NCBI GenBank assembly: GCA_021783855.1
Contig: JAJXTL010000078.1
Span: 1-12,824 of the forward strand
Length of the DNA stretch: 12,824 nucleotides
DNA from: Pseudomonadota bacterium
GTDB lineage: Bacteria; Pseudomonadota; Gammaproteobacteria; Burkholderiales; Gallionellaceae
Reading direction: 5' to 3'
The translations under genes were made by a program, and so were the position numbers. The notes under the pieces were generated by a model. The model was not told the origin of the DNA, ran no database searches, and saw only the letters and a list, made by a program, of their open reading frames with translations. Within the stretch, counting starts at the first letter, position 1; every line of letters starts with the position of its first letter. This document shows, in pieces, positions 1 to 8,400 of this stretch.

Positions 1-4
1 GGAA

Positions 5-55
5 GCGGGCATGGCGGGTTTTATTAACAAAGGGCGGCATATTTGCCATGCCCGT
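5..55 (+). repeat. Long inverted repeat / hairpin before pilQ
   Basis: CGGGCATGGC at 6-15 and GCCATGCCCG at 45-54 are perfect 10-base inverted repeats. G-U pairs could lengthen the helix inwards (16-18 with 42-44) and outwards (5 with 55). An alternative hairpin uses the same right arm: 32-35 with 50-53 and 36-39 with 44-47, loop 40-43, with A48 and T49 bulged. The two folds exclude each other. Both end just before the pilQ ribosome-binding site at 57-62 and leave it unpaired. No T-run follows, so this is not a standard intrinsic terminator. Function is unknown. Confidence 0.7.
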
Positions 56-56
56 C

Positions 57-62
57 AAGGAG
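57..62 (+). promoter_or_regulatory. Ribosome-binding site of pilQ (fixes the start at 70)
   Basis: AAGGAG lies 7 bases before the ATG at 70. The frame is also open from an ATG at 43, but that codon lies in the inverted repeat and has no comparable site before it. Confidence 0.8.
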
Positions 63-69
63 TAACGCA

Positions 70-2304
70 ATGGGACAAGACATGACGATGAATCTGCGAA
101 CATCCACGCTGCACGGCCAGTTTTTCCGGAACACGCTGATCAAAGGCGCACTTCGGATGCTGAGCCTGATGATGGTTTTTGGTTTGGCGCAGGCCGAGAC
201 ACAGAACAGGATCACCGCGTTGAGTGTCACTGAGGCAGATTCAGGCGCGACCGTGATCAAGGTGGAGATGGCGGAGCCTATGAGCAGCGCGCCCGCCGGA
301 TTTACCATTAGCATACCTGCCCGTATTGCGCTGGATTTCCCCAATACGGCAAATGGCCTGGGCCGGTCTGTGCAGAATTTCGCGGCAGGTGATTTGCGCA
401 GCGCAAACATTGTTCAGGCAGGCGCCCGCACAAGACTGGTGATTAACCTCAATCAGATGCTGGCTTATGACACCCGTCTGGACGGCAATAACGTTCTGAT
501 TACCCTGCACGGCAAGTCTGCCGATCAGCTTGTGACGACCTCTCCATTTGCCGAGGCACGACATGGTATGCAAAAGCATACCTTGAGTGCTGTCGATTTT
601 CGTCGCGGCAAGAATGGCGAGGGGCGCATTCAGGTCGATCTTTCCGACCCCGGCGTGGGCATCGATATTCATCGTCAGGGTACCCGCCTGATCGTAGAGT
701 TTCTTAAAACCAATTTGCCGAAAAATTTGCAGCGCAAGCTGGATGTGGTTGATTTTGCCACGCCTGTGCAGAATGTGGATACTTTTGCTCAGGGTGAGAA
801 TGTTCGCATGGTGATCGAGCCCAAAGGAAGCTGGGAACACGCCGCCTATCAGACCGACAATAAGTTCATTATCGAAGTAAAGCCGGTTGTGGAAGATCCA
901 AGCAAGCTGGGAAAAGGGGTTGGAAACTATACCGGGGAAAAGCTGACGCTTAATTTCCAGGATATTTCCGTGCGGGAGGCGTTGAACGTTATAGCGGACT
1001 TTACCGAGCTGAATATGGTTATCAGCGATAGCGTGACAGGCAATCTGACCCTGCGCCTGAAAGATGTTCCCTGGGATCAGGCGCTGGACATCATTCTGCA
1101 AAGCCGTGGATTGGCCATGCGTAAGAGCGGCAACGTGATACAGGTCGCGCCGATAGGTGAACTGGCCGCATCAGAGAAGAATGATTTGTCGGCACGTCAG
1201 GAGATTTCAGAGCTGGAAGAATTGCGTACCGAAAGTTTTCAACTGGGTTATCAGACGGCCACCTCGGCTGCTATGCTGTTGAACGGTGTTTCTGCTGCGA
1301 TGCCCGGCGCTGCTGCGCCGCCGCCTGCTGCGCCTGCGCCCGGATCAGCGGGCCAGCCTGCCGCTTCTCCGCGCATTCTCTCCAAGCGCGGCAGCGCAAT
1401 AGCGGATGTGCGCACCAATACCTTGTTCGTCAAAGACACTCCGTCGCGTCTGGATGATGTGCGTAAGCTGCTCAAGCAAATCGATGTGCCGTCGCGACAG
1501 GTGTTGATCGAAGCGCGCTTTGTCTCGGCCTCCAACAACTTTGCCAGGACGCTGGGCGGTAAGCTGGGTGGTGGTGCAGCTACCCCTACGGTTACAGGAC
1601 CCGCAGCGCCTATTCCTGGTTCTGTAGCTATAGCTCAAAGTTCGGGAAATTTTCCTGTGAATGGTGGTCTTACGACTTTGAGTCGTGGAGTGTTCGGGCT
1701 GCCCAACGTGAATTTGCCAACCCCGGCCAATGGTACGGGAGCAGCGGGTTTGTTGCTGTCGTTGTTCAATCCCTCTGCCTCCAAGGTGTTGTCGCTGGAA
1801 CTGGATGCATCTGAATCCGATGGGGTAACCAAGAGCATCGGCAGCCCGAAGGTGGTCACCGCCGACAGGACTAAAGCCACGATTCTGCAGGGTGTGCAGA
1901 TACCTTATACCATCGCGGGAGTGCTGGGTGTCCCGCCTACGACAAACTTTGTGTCGGCTAATTTGAGTCTCGAAGTGACGCCGCATATCACGCCGGACAA
2001 CAATGTCAATATGGCGCTGGTGGCGAATCAGGATACGGTTGGCAACCTGCTGGGCGGGCAGACGATACCTAGTATCAATACCAAACAGATCACTACGGAA
2101 GTATTGGTCGAGAATGGTGGAACGGTCGTGATAGGCGGTGTATTTACTCAGGATAGCAATGATATTGTACAAAAAGTGCCATTGCTGGGCGACATTCCAA
2201 TTTTAGGCTGGTTGTTCAAAAATGATGCCAAAATCAATAACAAAAGCGAGTTGTTGATTTTCATAACCCCGAAGATCATGCAGGATTCGATGACTATGCG
2301 CTGA
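70..2304 (+). CDS. pilQ: Type IV pilus secretin PilQ
   Basis: PilQ is the outer-membrane secretin ring through which the type IV pilus is extruded and retracted; the machine also serves twitching, adhesion and DNA uptake. The product is 744 aa from the ATG at 70, within the usual family length. A signal peptide is visible: a basic N-region of about 30 residues, then a hydrophobic stretch ending AQA, with likely cleavage after residue 42. Two AMIN-like peptidoglycan-binding regions follow (about 48-140 and 175-270). Next come a secretin N0/STN domain (about 293-360), an N1-type domain (about 388-475) interrupted by a Pro/Ala-rich linker, and the C-terminal secretin barrel (about 476-744). Barrel hallmarks are QVLIEARFV, VLVENGGTVVIGGVF, the VPLLGDIPILGWLF segment and the LLIFITPKIM end. 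A terminator follows, so it is probably the last gene of a pilMNOPQ operon. The N-terminal start is less certain than the rest because ATG codons also lie in frame at 82 and 88. Confidence 0.97.
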   Translation: MGQDMTMNLRTSTLHGQFFRNTLIKGALRMLSLMMVFGLAQAETQNRITALSVTEADSGATVIKVEMAEPMSSAPAGFTISIPARIALDFPNTANGLGRSVQNFAAGDLRSANIVQAGARTRLVINLNQMLAYDTRLDGNNVLITLHGKSADQLVTTSPFAEARHGMQKHTLSAVDFRRGKNGEGRIQVDLSDPGVGIDIHRQGTRLIVEFLKTNLPKNLQRKLDVVDFATPVQNVDTFAQGENVRMVIEPKGSWEHAAYQTDNKFIIEVKPVVEDPSKLGKGVGNYTGEKLTLNFQDISVREALNVIADFTELNMVISDSVTGNLTLRLKDVPWDQALDIILQSRGLAMRKSGNVIQVAPIGELAASEKNDLSARQEISELEELRTESFQLGYQTATSAAMLLNGVSAAMPGAAAPPPAAPAPGSAGQPAASPRILSKRGSAIADVRTNTLFVKDTPSRLDDVRKLLKQIDVPSRQVLIEARFVSASNNFARTLGGKLGGGAATPTVTGPAAPIPGSVAIAQSSGNFPVNGGLTTLSRGVFGLPNVNLPTPANGTGAAGLLLSLFNPSASKVLSLELDASESDGVTKSIGSPKVVTADRTKATILQGVQIPYTIAGVLGVPPTTNFVSANLSLEVTPHITPDNNVNMALVANQDTVGNLLGGQTIPSINTKQITTEVLVENGGTVVIGGVFTQDSNDIVQKVPLLGDIPILGWLFKNDAKINNKSELLIFITPKIMQDSMTMR

Positions 2305-2329
2305 TTGTTTATCGGAAAATAAGCACATC

Positions 2330-2354
2330 AAGGCCCGGCTCAGTCCGGGCTTTT
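2330..2354 (+). terminator. Intrinsic terminator after pilQ
   Basis: GCCCGG (2333-2338) pairs with CCGGGC (2345-2350) around the six-base loop CTCAGT and is followed by TTTT. A-U and G-U pairs at 2330-2332 with 2351-2353 extend the helix. It lies 25 bases after the pilQ stop and should separate pilus transcription from aroK. Confidence 0.85.
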
Positions 2355-2366
2355 GCTTGAATCGTT

Positions 2367-2372
2367 TACAAT
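2367..2372 (+). promoter_or_regulatory. Possible -10 element for aroK
   Basis: TACAAT differs from the sigma-70 -10 consensus at one position and lies just after the pilQ terminator, where a promoter for aroK is needed. Its spacing would place the transcript start at about 2379-2380, on the proposed aroK ATG. I see no good -35 box: the expected position falls in the terminator stem. Weak evidence. Confidence 0.3.
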
Positions 2373-2379
2373 GCGCACT

Positions 2380-2934
2380 ATGCAAAAAGACCGCGAGAGA
2401 AAATTACAGTCAGGTAACCTGATTCTGGTAGGCATGATGGGTTCTGGAAAAACCACCATGGGGCGCATTCTGGCCAGACATCTTGATAAGGAGTTTGTCG
2501 ACAGCGATGAGGAAATCCAGCATCGCACGGGGGTGACGATTCCGCATATCTTCGATGTGGAGGGAGAGCCGGGATTTCGCCAGCGTGAAACGGCCGCTTT
2601 AGCGGCGCTGGTGAGCCGCGATAACCTGGTGCTGGCAACCGGCGGAGGCGCTGTGCTGGGAGCAGAAAATCGCGAAATGATGCAATGCAACGGCATCGTC
2701 ATCTACCTGAAAGCCGGCGTTCACGATCTCTGGCTGCGCACTCGCAATGACAGAAATCGCCCCTTGCTGCAAACGGGAAATGTGCATGCCAAGCTCGCCG
2801 AGTTGTTGCAGCAGCGCGACGCACTCTACCAGCAGGTGGCCGATATCGTGATGCCGACCGGCAGGCAAAGTGTGCATGCACTGATGCTGAAGCTGGTTAA
2901 TGAAATCGGGAATTACCGGAAAAAGAATCAATGA
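2380..2934 (+). CDS. aroK: Shikimate kinase AroK
   Basis: Shikimate kinase transfers the ATP gamma-phosphate to the 3-hydroxyl of shikimate, the fifth step of chorismate synthesis in the cytoplasm. The product is 184 aa from the ATG at 2380, slightly longer than typical (about 170-180). Visible landmarks are the Walker A loop GMMGSGKT at 18-25, the shikimate-binding DSD at 41-43, Arg67 in GEPGFR, the GGG turn at 88-90, lid Arg127 in RPLL and Arg146 in QQRDALY. All expected catalytic residues are present. The start is uncertain: ATG 2371 (187 aa) is in frame, and neither ATG has a Shine-Dalgarno sequence. A TTG at 2353 is also in frame but sits in the terminator tail. aroB follows after 56 bases, the usual pairing of these two enzymes. 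Confidence 0.96.
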   Translation: MQKDRERKLQSGNLILVGMMGSGKTTMGRILARHLDKEFVDSDEEIQHRTGVTIPHIFDVEGEPGFRQRETAALAALVSRDNLVLATGGGAVLGAENREMMQCNGIVIYLKAGVHDLWLRTRNDRNRPLLQTGNVHAKLAELLQQRDALYQQVADIVMPTGRQSVHALMLKLVNEIGNYRKKNQ

Positions 2935-2990
2935 TATTTTTTGCTTTTTGTCTTTGGTGGACGGTATTTATCAATAATTAATACAAAATT

Positions 2991-4100
2991 ATGCAAACAT
3001 TGACAGTAGGATTGAACGAGCGCAGTTACCCGATACATATCGGCGCGGGCTTGCTGGAAAGTGCGGATTTGTTGTCAGCTCATCTGCCGCGCAAACGTGT
3101 TGCCATCGTGACCAATACCACGGTGGCACCGCTTTATCTTGCGGGCTTGCAGCAAATCTTGCAGAAGATCGGCGTGCACAGCGTATCTGTCATCCTGCCT
3201 GACGGTGAGGTGTACAAAACATCTGAAACCTTAAACCTGATTTACGACGCATTGCTGACCCATCGATGCGAGCGCACGACGCCCCTGATCGCTTTGGGCG
3301 GCGGGGTGATCGGCGATATGACAGGCTTTGCTGCGGCAACTTATTTGCGCGGCGTGCCGTTCATTCAGATACCGACGACCTTGCTCTCCCAGGTGGATTC
3401 GTCGGTGGGCGGCAAGACCGGCATCAATCACCCGCTGGGCAAAAACATGATAGGCGCGTTCTACCAGCCCCGGCTGGTGCTGGCGGATATCGCCACCCTG
3501 AATACTTTGCCCGACAATGAATTATCGGCAGGGTTGGCGGAAGTCATTAAATATGGATTGATCCGTGATCTGCCGTTTCTTGAATGGCTGGAGCAGAATA
3601 TGGATAAGTTGCTGGCACGTGACACGGAGGCGCTGCAATATGCCGTTATGCGCAGTTGCCAGAACAAGGCGGAGGTGGTGTCGGCCGATGAGCGCGAAAG
3701 CGGCGAGCGCGCCCTGCTGAATCTGGGGCACACCTTCGGTCATGCAATCGAGTCAGGTATGGGTTATGGTGTATGGTTGCACGGCGAAGGAGTCGCGGCA
3801 GGAACCATGATGGCGGCTGATTTGTCGCAGCGTTTAGGCTGGATAAGCGCAACGGATGTGTCGCGCATACGCACGCTGTTTTTGCGCGCCAACTTGCCTG
3901 TTACGGCGCCCGACCTGGGCGTGGAAAAATATCTGGAATATATGGGGCACGATAAAAAGGTTGAGGGAGGTAAGCTGCGCTTTGTGCTGCTCAGGAAGGT
4001 AGGGCAGGCTGTGATTGAGAGTAATGTGCCGGCAACCCTGTTGCAGCAAACCATTGAAGCCTGCGTATCCTTCGGCGCTGCTCAGGACAGGCATGGCTGA
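2991..4100 (+). CDS. aroB: 3-dehydroquinate synthase AroB
   Basis: AroB converts DAHP to 3-dehydroquinate, the second shikimate-pathway step, using NAD+ and a divalent metal, usually zinc. The 369-aa product matches the family length. The NAD-binding region at about 102-147 holds GGGVIGD, the IPTTLL loop and the [10 protein letters not shown] motif. Metal ligands are Glu184 (in GLAEVIKYG), His247 (in NLGHTFGH) and His264 (in LHGEG), at the same positions as in the well-studied enterobacterial enzyme. The ATG at 2991 gives the normal N-terminus, but the AT-rich 56 bases before it contain no clear ribosome-binding site. The last 8 bases overlap the start of dgt, which suggests coupled translation. 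Confidence 0.97.
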   Translation: MQTLTVGLNERSYPIHIGAGLLESADLLSAHLPRKRVAIVTNTTVAPLYLAGLQQILQKIGVHSVSVILPDGEVYKTSETLNLIYDALLTHRCERTTPLIALGGGVIGDMTGFAAATYLRGVPFIQIPTTLLSQVDSSVGGKTGINHPLGKNMIGAFYQPRLVLADIATLNTLPDNELSAGLAEVIKYGLIRDLPFLEWLEQNMDKLLARDTEALQYAVMRSCQNKAEVVSADERESGERALLNLGHTFGHAIESGMGYGVWLHGEGVAAGTMMAADLSQRLGWISATDVSRIRTLFLRANLPVTAPDLGVEKYLEYMGHDKKVEGGKLRFVLLRKVGQAVIESNVPATLLQQTIEACVSFGAAQDRHG

Positions 4101-5226
4101 TCTTGCTCATTATGCGGTCAGTGAGGGTAATTCCCGCGGCAGGCAGTTTTATGAGGCCGCACCACAAGGACGCAGCGAATTTCAGCGCGACCGGGATCGC
4201 ATCATTCATTCCGGCGCATTTCGCCGCCTGGAATACAAGACTCAGGTGTTTGTGAATCATGAAGGCGATCTGTTCAGAACACGTTTGACTCACAGCATAG
4301 AAGTCGCCCAGATTGCCCGCTCGATTGCGCGTCATCTGCATCTGAATGAGGATCTGGTCGAGGCGATTTCGCTGGCGCACGATCTGGGCCATACCCCGTT
4401 TGGTCATGCTGGACAGGATGCGCTCAACGGTTGCATGAAGGATTACGGCGGCTTTGAGCATAATCTGCAATCCGTGCGGGTGGTGGATGTGCTCGAAGAG
4501 CGCTACGCGCAGTTCGACGGATTGAATCTTTGCTTCGAAACGCGTGAAGGCATACTCAAGCACTGCCGCTTGGATCAGGCGGAGCTTCTGGGCGAATTGG
4601 GCGAGCGTTTTTTAAATGGTCGCAGCCCCTCGCTGGAGGCGCAGGTGGCCAATCTGGCCGATGAAATTGCCTATAACAATCACGATGTGGATGACGGCTT
4701 GCGTTCGGGTCTGATCACGCTTGAACAGTTGGCAAGCGTGCCGCTGGTAGCGAAACACCTGCAACAAGTGCATGAAACTTATCCGGATTTATCCGGGCGG
4801 CGTGTGGTGCACGAGATGGTGCGGCGCATGATCAACACGCTGGTGACGGATCTGATAAATCAGAGTGCTGCCAATATTGTCGCGCAAAAAGTGCAAACGC
4901 TGGATGATGTGCGACATGCACCTGCCTTGATTGCCTTTAGTGCGGAGTTGAACAATCAGCAGCGTGAACTCAAAAAGTTTCTTCATATTCACCTGTACCG
5001 GCATTACCGCGTGATGCGCATGAGCGCCAAGGCGCAGCGCATCATACGCGATCTGTTTGCGGTGTTCATGGCAGACGACGGCCGCCTGTTGCCATTCCAA
5101 TCGCCGGAAACGCAGACGGATGCAGGTCGTGCGAGGGTGGTGGCTGATTACATCGCCGGTATGACGGATCGCTATGCGATACGCGAACACAAACGCATCT
5201 TTGCCGTGGAAGAAGATTCCATTTAA
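4093..5226 (+). CDS. dgt: dGTP triphosphohydrolase-like HD-domain protein
   Basis: This family hydrolyses deoxynucleoside triphosphates to the nucleoside and tripolyphosphate, so it affects dNTP pools. The product is 377 aa, matching the shorter dgt-like class and not the roughly 500-aa enterobacterial Dgt, so strict dGTP specificity should not be assumed. The HD metal site is complete: His67 (RLTHS), His96-Asp97 (LAHDLGH) and Asp190 ([11 protein letters not shown]). The N-terminal [11 protein letters not shown] and [11 protein letters not shown] segments are typical of the family. The frame is open further upstream inside aroB, but the ATG at 4093 has AGGA at 4084-4087 and gives the expected N-terminus. 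It overlaps aroB by 8 bases and presumably shares its transcript. The place between aroB and gltB is characteristic of betaproteobacteria. Confidence 0.93.
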   Translation: MADLAHYAVSEGNSRGRQFYEAAPQGRSEFQRDRDRIIHSGAFRRLEYKTQVFVNHEGDLFRTRLTHSIEVAQIARSIARHLHLNEDLVEAISLAHDLGHTPFGHAGQDALNGCMKDYGGFEHNLQSVRVVDVLEERYAQFDGLNLCFETREGILKHCRLDQAELLGELGERFLNGRSPSLEAQVANLADEIAYNNHDVDDGLRSGLITLEQLASVPLVAKHLQQVHETYPDLSGRRVVHEMVRRMINTLVTDLINQSAANIVAQKVQTLDDVRHAPALIAFSAELNNQQRELKKFLHIHLYRHYRVMRMSAKAQRIIRDLFAVFMADDGRLLPFQSPETQTDAGRARVVADYIAGMTDRYAIREHKRIFAVEEDSI

Positions 5227-5317
5227 TGCTCGGTGCGCGCATCAGCGCGGTTGCCGATGAAGGTGATTAAGAGTAAGATTCCAGCCCTTTCGCTTTTGTA
5301 TGGGCATGGGTGAGGTT

Positions 5318-5343
5318 TGGCGATTTTTGTCGTCATTTTTTTT
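5318..5343 (+). terminator. Probable intrinsic terminator after dgt
   Basis: TGGCGA (5318-5323) pairs with TCGTCA (5330-5335), including one G-U pair, around the loop TTTTTG. A run of eight T (5336-5343) follows directly. The stem is short, but the T-run is strong. It would end the aroK-aroB-dgt transcript. Confidence 0.65.
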
Positions 5344-5354
5344 GCTTTAACTGA

Positions 5355-5425
5355 GTGTTTGAACGGTGGCGAGCGGTACAACGCGCAAATGCGCTGGTTT
5401 TGCCTGGCGCCGTAGGTTTAAACAC
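5355..5425 (+). repeat. Nested inverted repeats upstream of gltB
   Basis: GTGTTTGAAC (5355-5364) and GTTTAAACAC (5416-5425) are inverted repeats with one mismatch; in RNA that position is a G-U pair, so all ten positions can pair. Inside lies a second inverted repeat, GCGCA (5383-5387) with TGCGC (5390-5394), and a GGCGCC palindrome at 5406-5411. It could be an operator for a dimeric regulator or a structured mRNA leader. The sequence alone does not decide. Confidence 0.5.
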
Positions 5426-5440
5426 CCGGTTCGATTTGAT

Positions 5441-5445
5441 TGAGG
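5441..5445 (+). promoter_or_regulatory. Ribosome-binding site of gltB (supports the GTG start)
   Basis: TGAGG lies six bases before the GTG at 5452. The competing TTG at 5440 would overlap this site and has nothing similar before it. The ATG at 5473 also lacks one. Confidence 0.6.
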
Positions 5446-5451
5446 TACGCT

Positions 5452-8400
5452 GTGGTTAACTCTTCTTTGCCAATGCAACAAGGTTTGTACGATCCGCGCC
5501 AGGAGCGCGATGCCTGTGGAGTGGGTTTTGTCGCCCATATCAAGGGGAAAAAAAGCCATGACATGGTCAGTCAGGGTTTACAGATACTGGAAAACCTGAC
5601 TCATCGCGGTGCGACGGGTGCAGACCCGCTGGCCGGCGATGGCGCAGGAATTTTGTTGCAGATCCCCGATGCATTCTTGCGTATACAATGCGCGGCGCTG
5701 GGGTTTTCCTTGCCTCAAGCAGGCCGCTATGGCGTGGGTATGCTGTTTCTGCCGCAAGAGGTGACGGCGCGTGCCGCCTGTGAGCAAATCATTGTCGAAA
5801 AAATAATCGCCGAAGGGCAGTCTGTGCTGGGTTGGCGCGATGTGCCGGTGGATAGCAGTATTCTGGGTGTAGGCGTGAGGCAGGTAGAGCCGACAGTCAG
5901 GCAGGTGTTCATCGCGTCGTCCGGCACAGATACGGATGCCTTCGAACGCAAGCTGTTCGTTATCCGCAAGACCGCTGAACACGCCGTGAATAATCTTACA
6001 GGTTCGCAGGGTAAGGGTTTTTATATTCCTTCGCTGTCAGCGCGCACCATCGTTTATAAGGGAATGTTGCTGGCCGACCAGGTGGGCAAGTATTACCCCG
6101 ATTTGCAGGACAAAAGTTTAATCAGTGCACTGGCGCTGGTGCATCAGCGCTTTTCAACCAACACCTTCCCGACCTGGGATCTGGCGCATCCTTTCCGCAT
6201 GATTGCGCATAACGGCGAAATCAATACCGTGCGCGGTAACGTGAACTGGATGGCGGCGCGTCATGCGGCGATGTCCTCGCAATTGCTGGGCGAAGATCTG
6301 GAAAAACTCTGGCCGCTGATCGTGGATGGTCAGTCCGATTCGGCCTGTTTCGACAATGCGCTGGAGTTGCTGGTGGCGGGTGGTTATTCGTTGCCGCACG
6401 CGATGATGTTGCTGATTCCCGAAGCGTGGGCAGGCAATCCGCTGATGGACGAAGAGCGCCGCGCGTTCTACGAATACCATGCCGCGCTGATGGAGCCTTG
6501 GGATGGTCCTGCCGCCGTAGCGTTTACTGATGGACGCATGATCGGTGCGACGCTGGATCGCAACGGCCTGCGTCCGGCGCGCTATCTGATTACCGACGAT
6601 GACGTTGTATTGCTGGCTTCCGAGATGGGTGTGCTGAATATTCCTCAGCACAAGGTAGTCAAGAAGTGGCGTTTACAGCCGGGCAAGATGTTCCTCATCG
6701 ATATGGAAGCTGGCCGCATCATCGACGATGCCGAGCTGAAAAATCAGCTGGCCACCGACAAGCCTTATCGTCAGTGGATCGAGGAATCGCGTTATTTTCT
6801 GAGCGATCTGCCGTCAACAGCCAGTGAAAACAAATTGAATGCGTCATTGCTGGATACGCAGCAGGCGTTCGGTTATTCGCAGGAAGACGTTAAGTTTATT
6901 TTGACGCCGATGATCAACGCGGGCGAAGAGCCGACCGGTTCCATGGGCGCGGATGCTGCGCTGGCCGTGCTGTCGAATAAAAATCGCTCGTTTTACGATT
7001 ATTTTCAGCAATTATTCGCGCAGGTAACCAATCCGCCGATCGACCCGATACGCGAAGAAATCGTCATGTCGCTGACTTCCTTCATCGGACCCAAGCCCAA
7101 CCTGCTCGGCGTTGACGAAACTGTCCCCGCGCTGCGCCTGGAAGTGCATCAGCCGGTGTTGTCGGATGACGATATTTCACGCCTGCGCAATATCGAGCAA
7201 CATACGCAGGGACGCTATCGTTCGCTGGTGCTTGATATTACCTATCCGGCTAGTCAGGGTGGTGCGGGATGCGAGGCCACGATTAAAACGCTCTGCGCTG
7301 CCGCAGACCTGGCAGTGGCAGACGGCTACAACGTGCTGATTCTATCCGACCGTGCCATGTCATCCGAGCGCGTCGCCATACCGGCACTGGTTGCCTGTTC
7401 CAAGGTGCATCTGCATCTGGTGCGTGCAGGCTTGCGTACCAGCACGGGTCTGGTGGTCGATACCGGCTCGGCGCGTGAGGTGCATCATTTCGCCTTGCTG
7501 GCAGGCTTTGGCGCGGAAGCCGTGTGTCCATGGCTGGCTTTTGAAACCATCGCGGCTATCAACCCGTCGACCGCCACAGACGCCAAGAAGCGTTTCATCA
7601 AGGCCATCGACAAGGGGCTGATGAAGGTCATGTCCAAGATGGGTATCTCGACGTATCAGTCCTACTGTGGCGCGCAGATATTTGAGGCGATCGGCCTGAA
7701 TGCCTCTTTTGTCGCCAGCTATTTCACCGGTACAGCCACCCAGATCGAAGGTATCGGCCTTGCCGAAGTGGCCGAAGAGGCGTTGCGTACCCATACGGAC
7801 GCATTCGGCAGCAACCCGGTATTGGCGAACGCTTTGGAGGCGGGCGGCGAATATGCGTACCGCGTGCGCGGCGAAGAGCACATGTGGACGCCCGATTCCA
7901 TCGCGAAATTGCAGCTTGCCACGCGCACCAATAATGTCGCGACCTACAAGGAATACGCCAAGCTGATCAACGAGCAGGCGACCAAGCTGAAGACATTACG
8001 CGGTTTGTTTGAAATTAAATCAGCCGGGCCGACTGTACCGCTGGAAGAAGTCGAACCGGCGCGCGAGATCGTCAAGCGTTTTGCTACCGGTGCGATGTCG
8101 CTGGGTTCCATTTCGACCGAGGCGCATACCACGCTGGCGATTGCGATGAACCGTATCGGCGGCAAGTCGAATACCGGTGAAGGCGGCGAGGATGCGGCGC
8201 GTTTTGCGATTTTCAAGGGCGGCGAGATGCTCTCCGACATCATTGGCAAGAATCGCATCGAAGCGGATCGCGTTTTGCAAGCCGGCGACTCCCTGCGTTC
8301 GAAGATCAAGCAGGTAGCATCGGGGCGTTTTGGCGTCACCGCCGAATATCTGGCCAGTGCGGACCAGATTCAGATCAAGATGGCTCAGGGTGCGAAGCCC

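Larger units (their letters stand above)
1..65 (+). other. Probable 3' end of the upstream gene (pilP expected), frame unresolved
   Basis: In most type IV pilus operons pilP lies directly before pilQ, so its last codons are expected here, but I cannot recognise the PilP C-terminus with confidence. Three + strand frames are open from the window edge. One ends at TAA 25-27. One ends at TAA 63-65 with the tail FAMPVKE, overlapping the pilQ ribosome-binding site. One ends at TGA 83-85, inside pilQ. The frame stopping at 63-65 is the most natural for a translationally coupled neighbour, but this is inference from position only. Confidence 0.3.
5227..5451. other. Intergenic region between dgt and gltB
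   Basis: This 225-base gap is the longest in the window. It holds a short GC hairpin without a T-run (CGCGC 5236-5240, GCGCG 5245-5249), a probable terminator at 5318-5343, a nested inverted-repeat set at 5355-5425 and the gltB ribosome-binding site. A 14-codon open frame (5226-5270) overlaps the dgt stop but has nothing else in its favour. No convincing sigma-70 or sigma-54 promoter could be picked by eye, although gltB presumably has its own. Confidence 0.8.

Noticed and set aside
1345..2172. A 275-codon - strand frame opposite pilQ
   Set aside because: Composition is Arg/His/Gln-rich and unlike a real protein; the + strand is clearly the PilQ secretin domain.
2353..2379. TTG start for aroK at 2353
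   Set aside because: It lies in the T-run of the pilQ terminator and would add residues not usual in shikimate kinases.
2923..2950. AAAAAG and CTTTTT after aroK as a terminator
   Set aside because: The arms are pure A/T with one G-C pair and too weak to count as a terminator stem; aroK and aroB are more likely co-transcribed.
4015..4092. Upstream extension of the dgt frame into aroB
   Set aside because: The added residues are aroB sequence read in another frame; the start at 4093 has a ribosome-binding site and the family's usual N-terminus.
5359..5382. TTGAAC (5359-5364) and TACAAC (5377-5382) as a sigma-70 promoter for gltB
   Set aside because: The spacer is only 12 bases, too short for a working -35/-10 pair.
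5344..5451. A sigma-54 promoter for gltB
   Set aside because: TGGC occurrences are not followed by GC or TTGC at the required spacing, so no -24/-12 pair can be defended.
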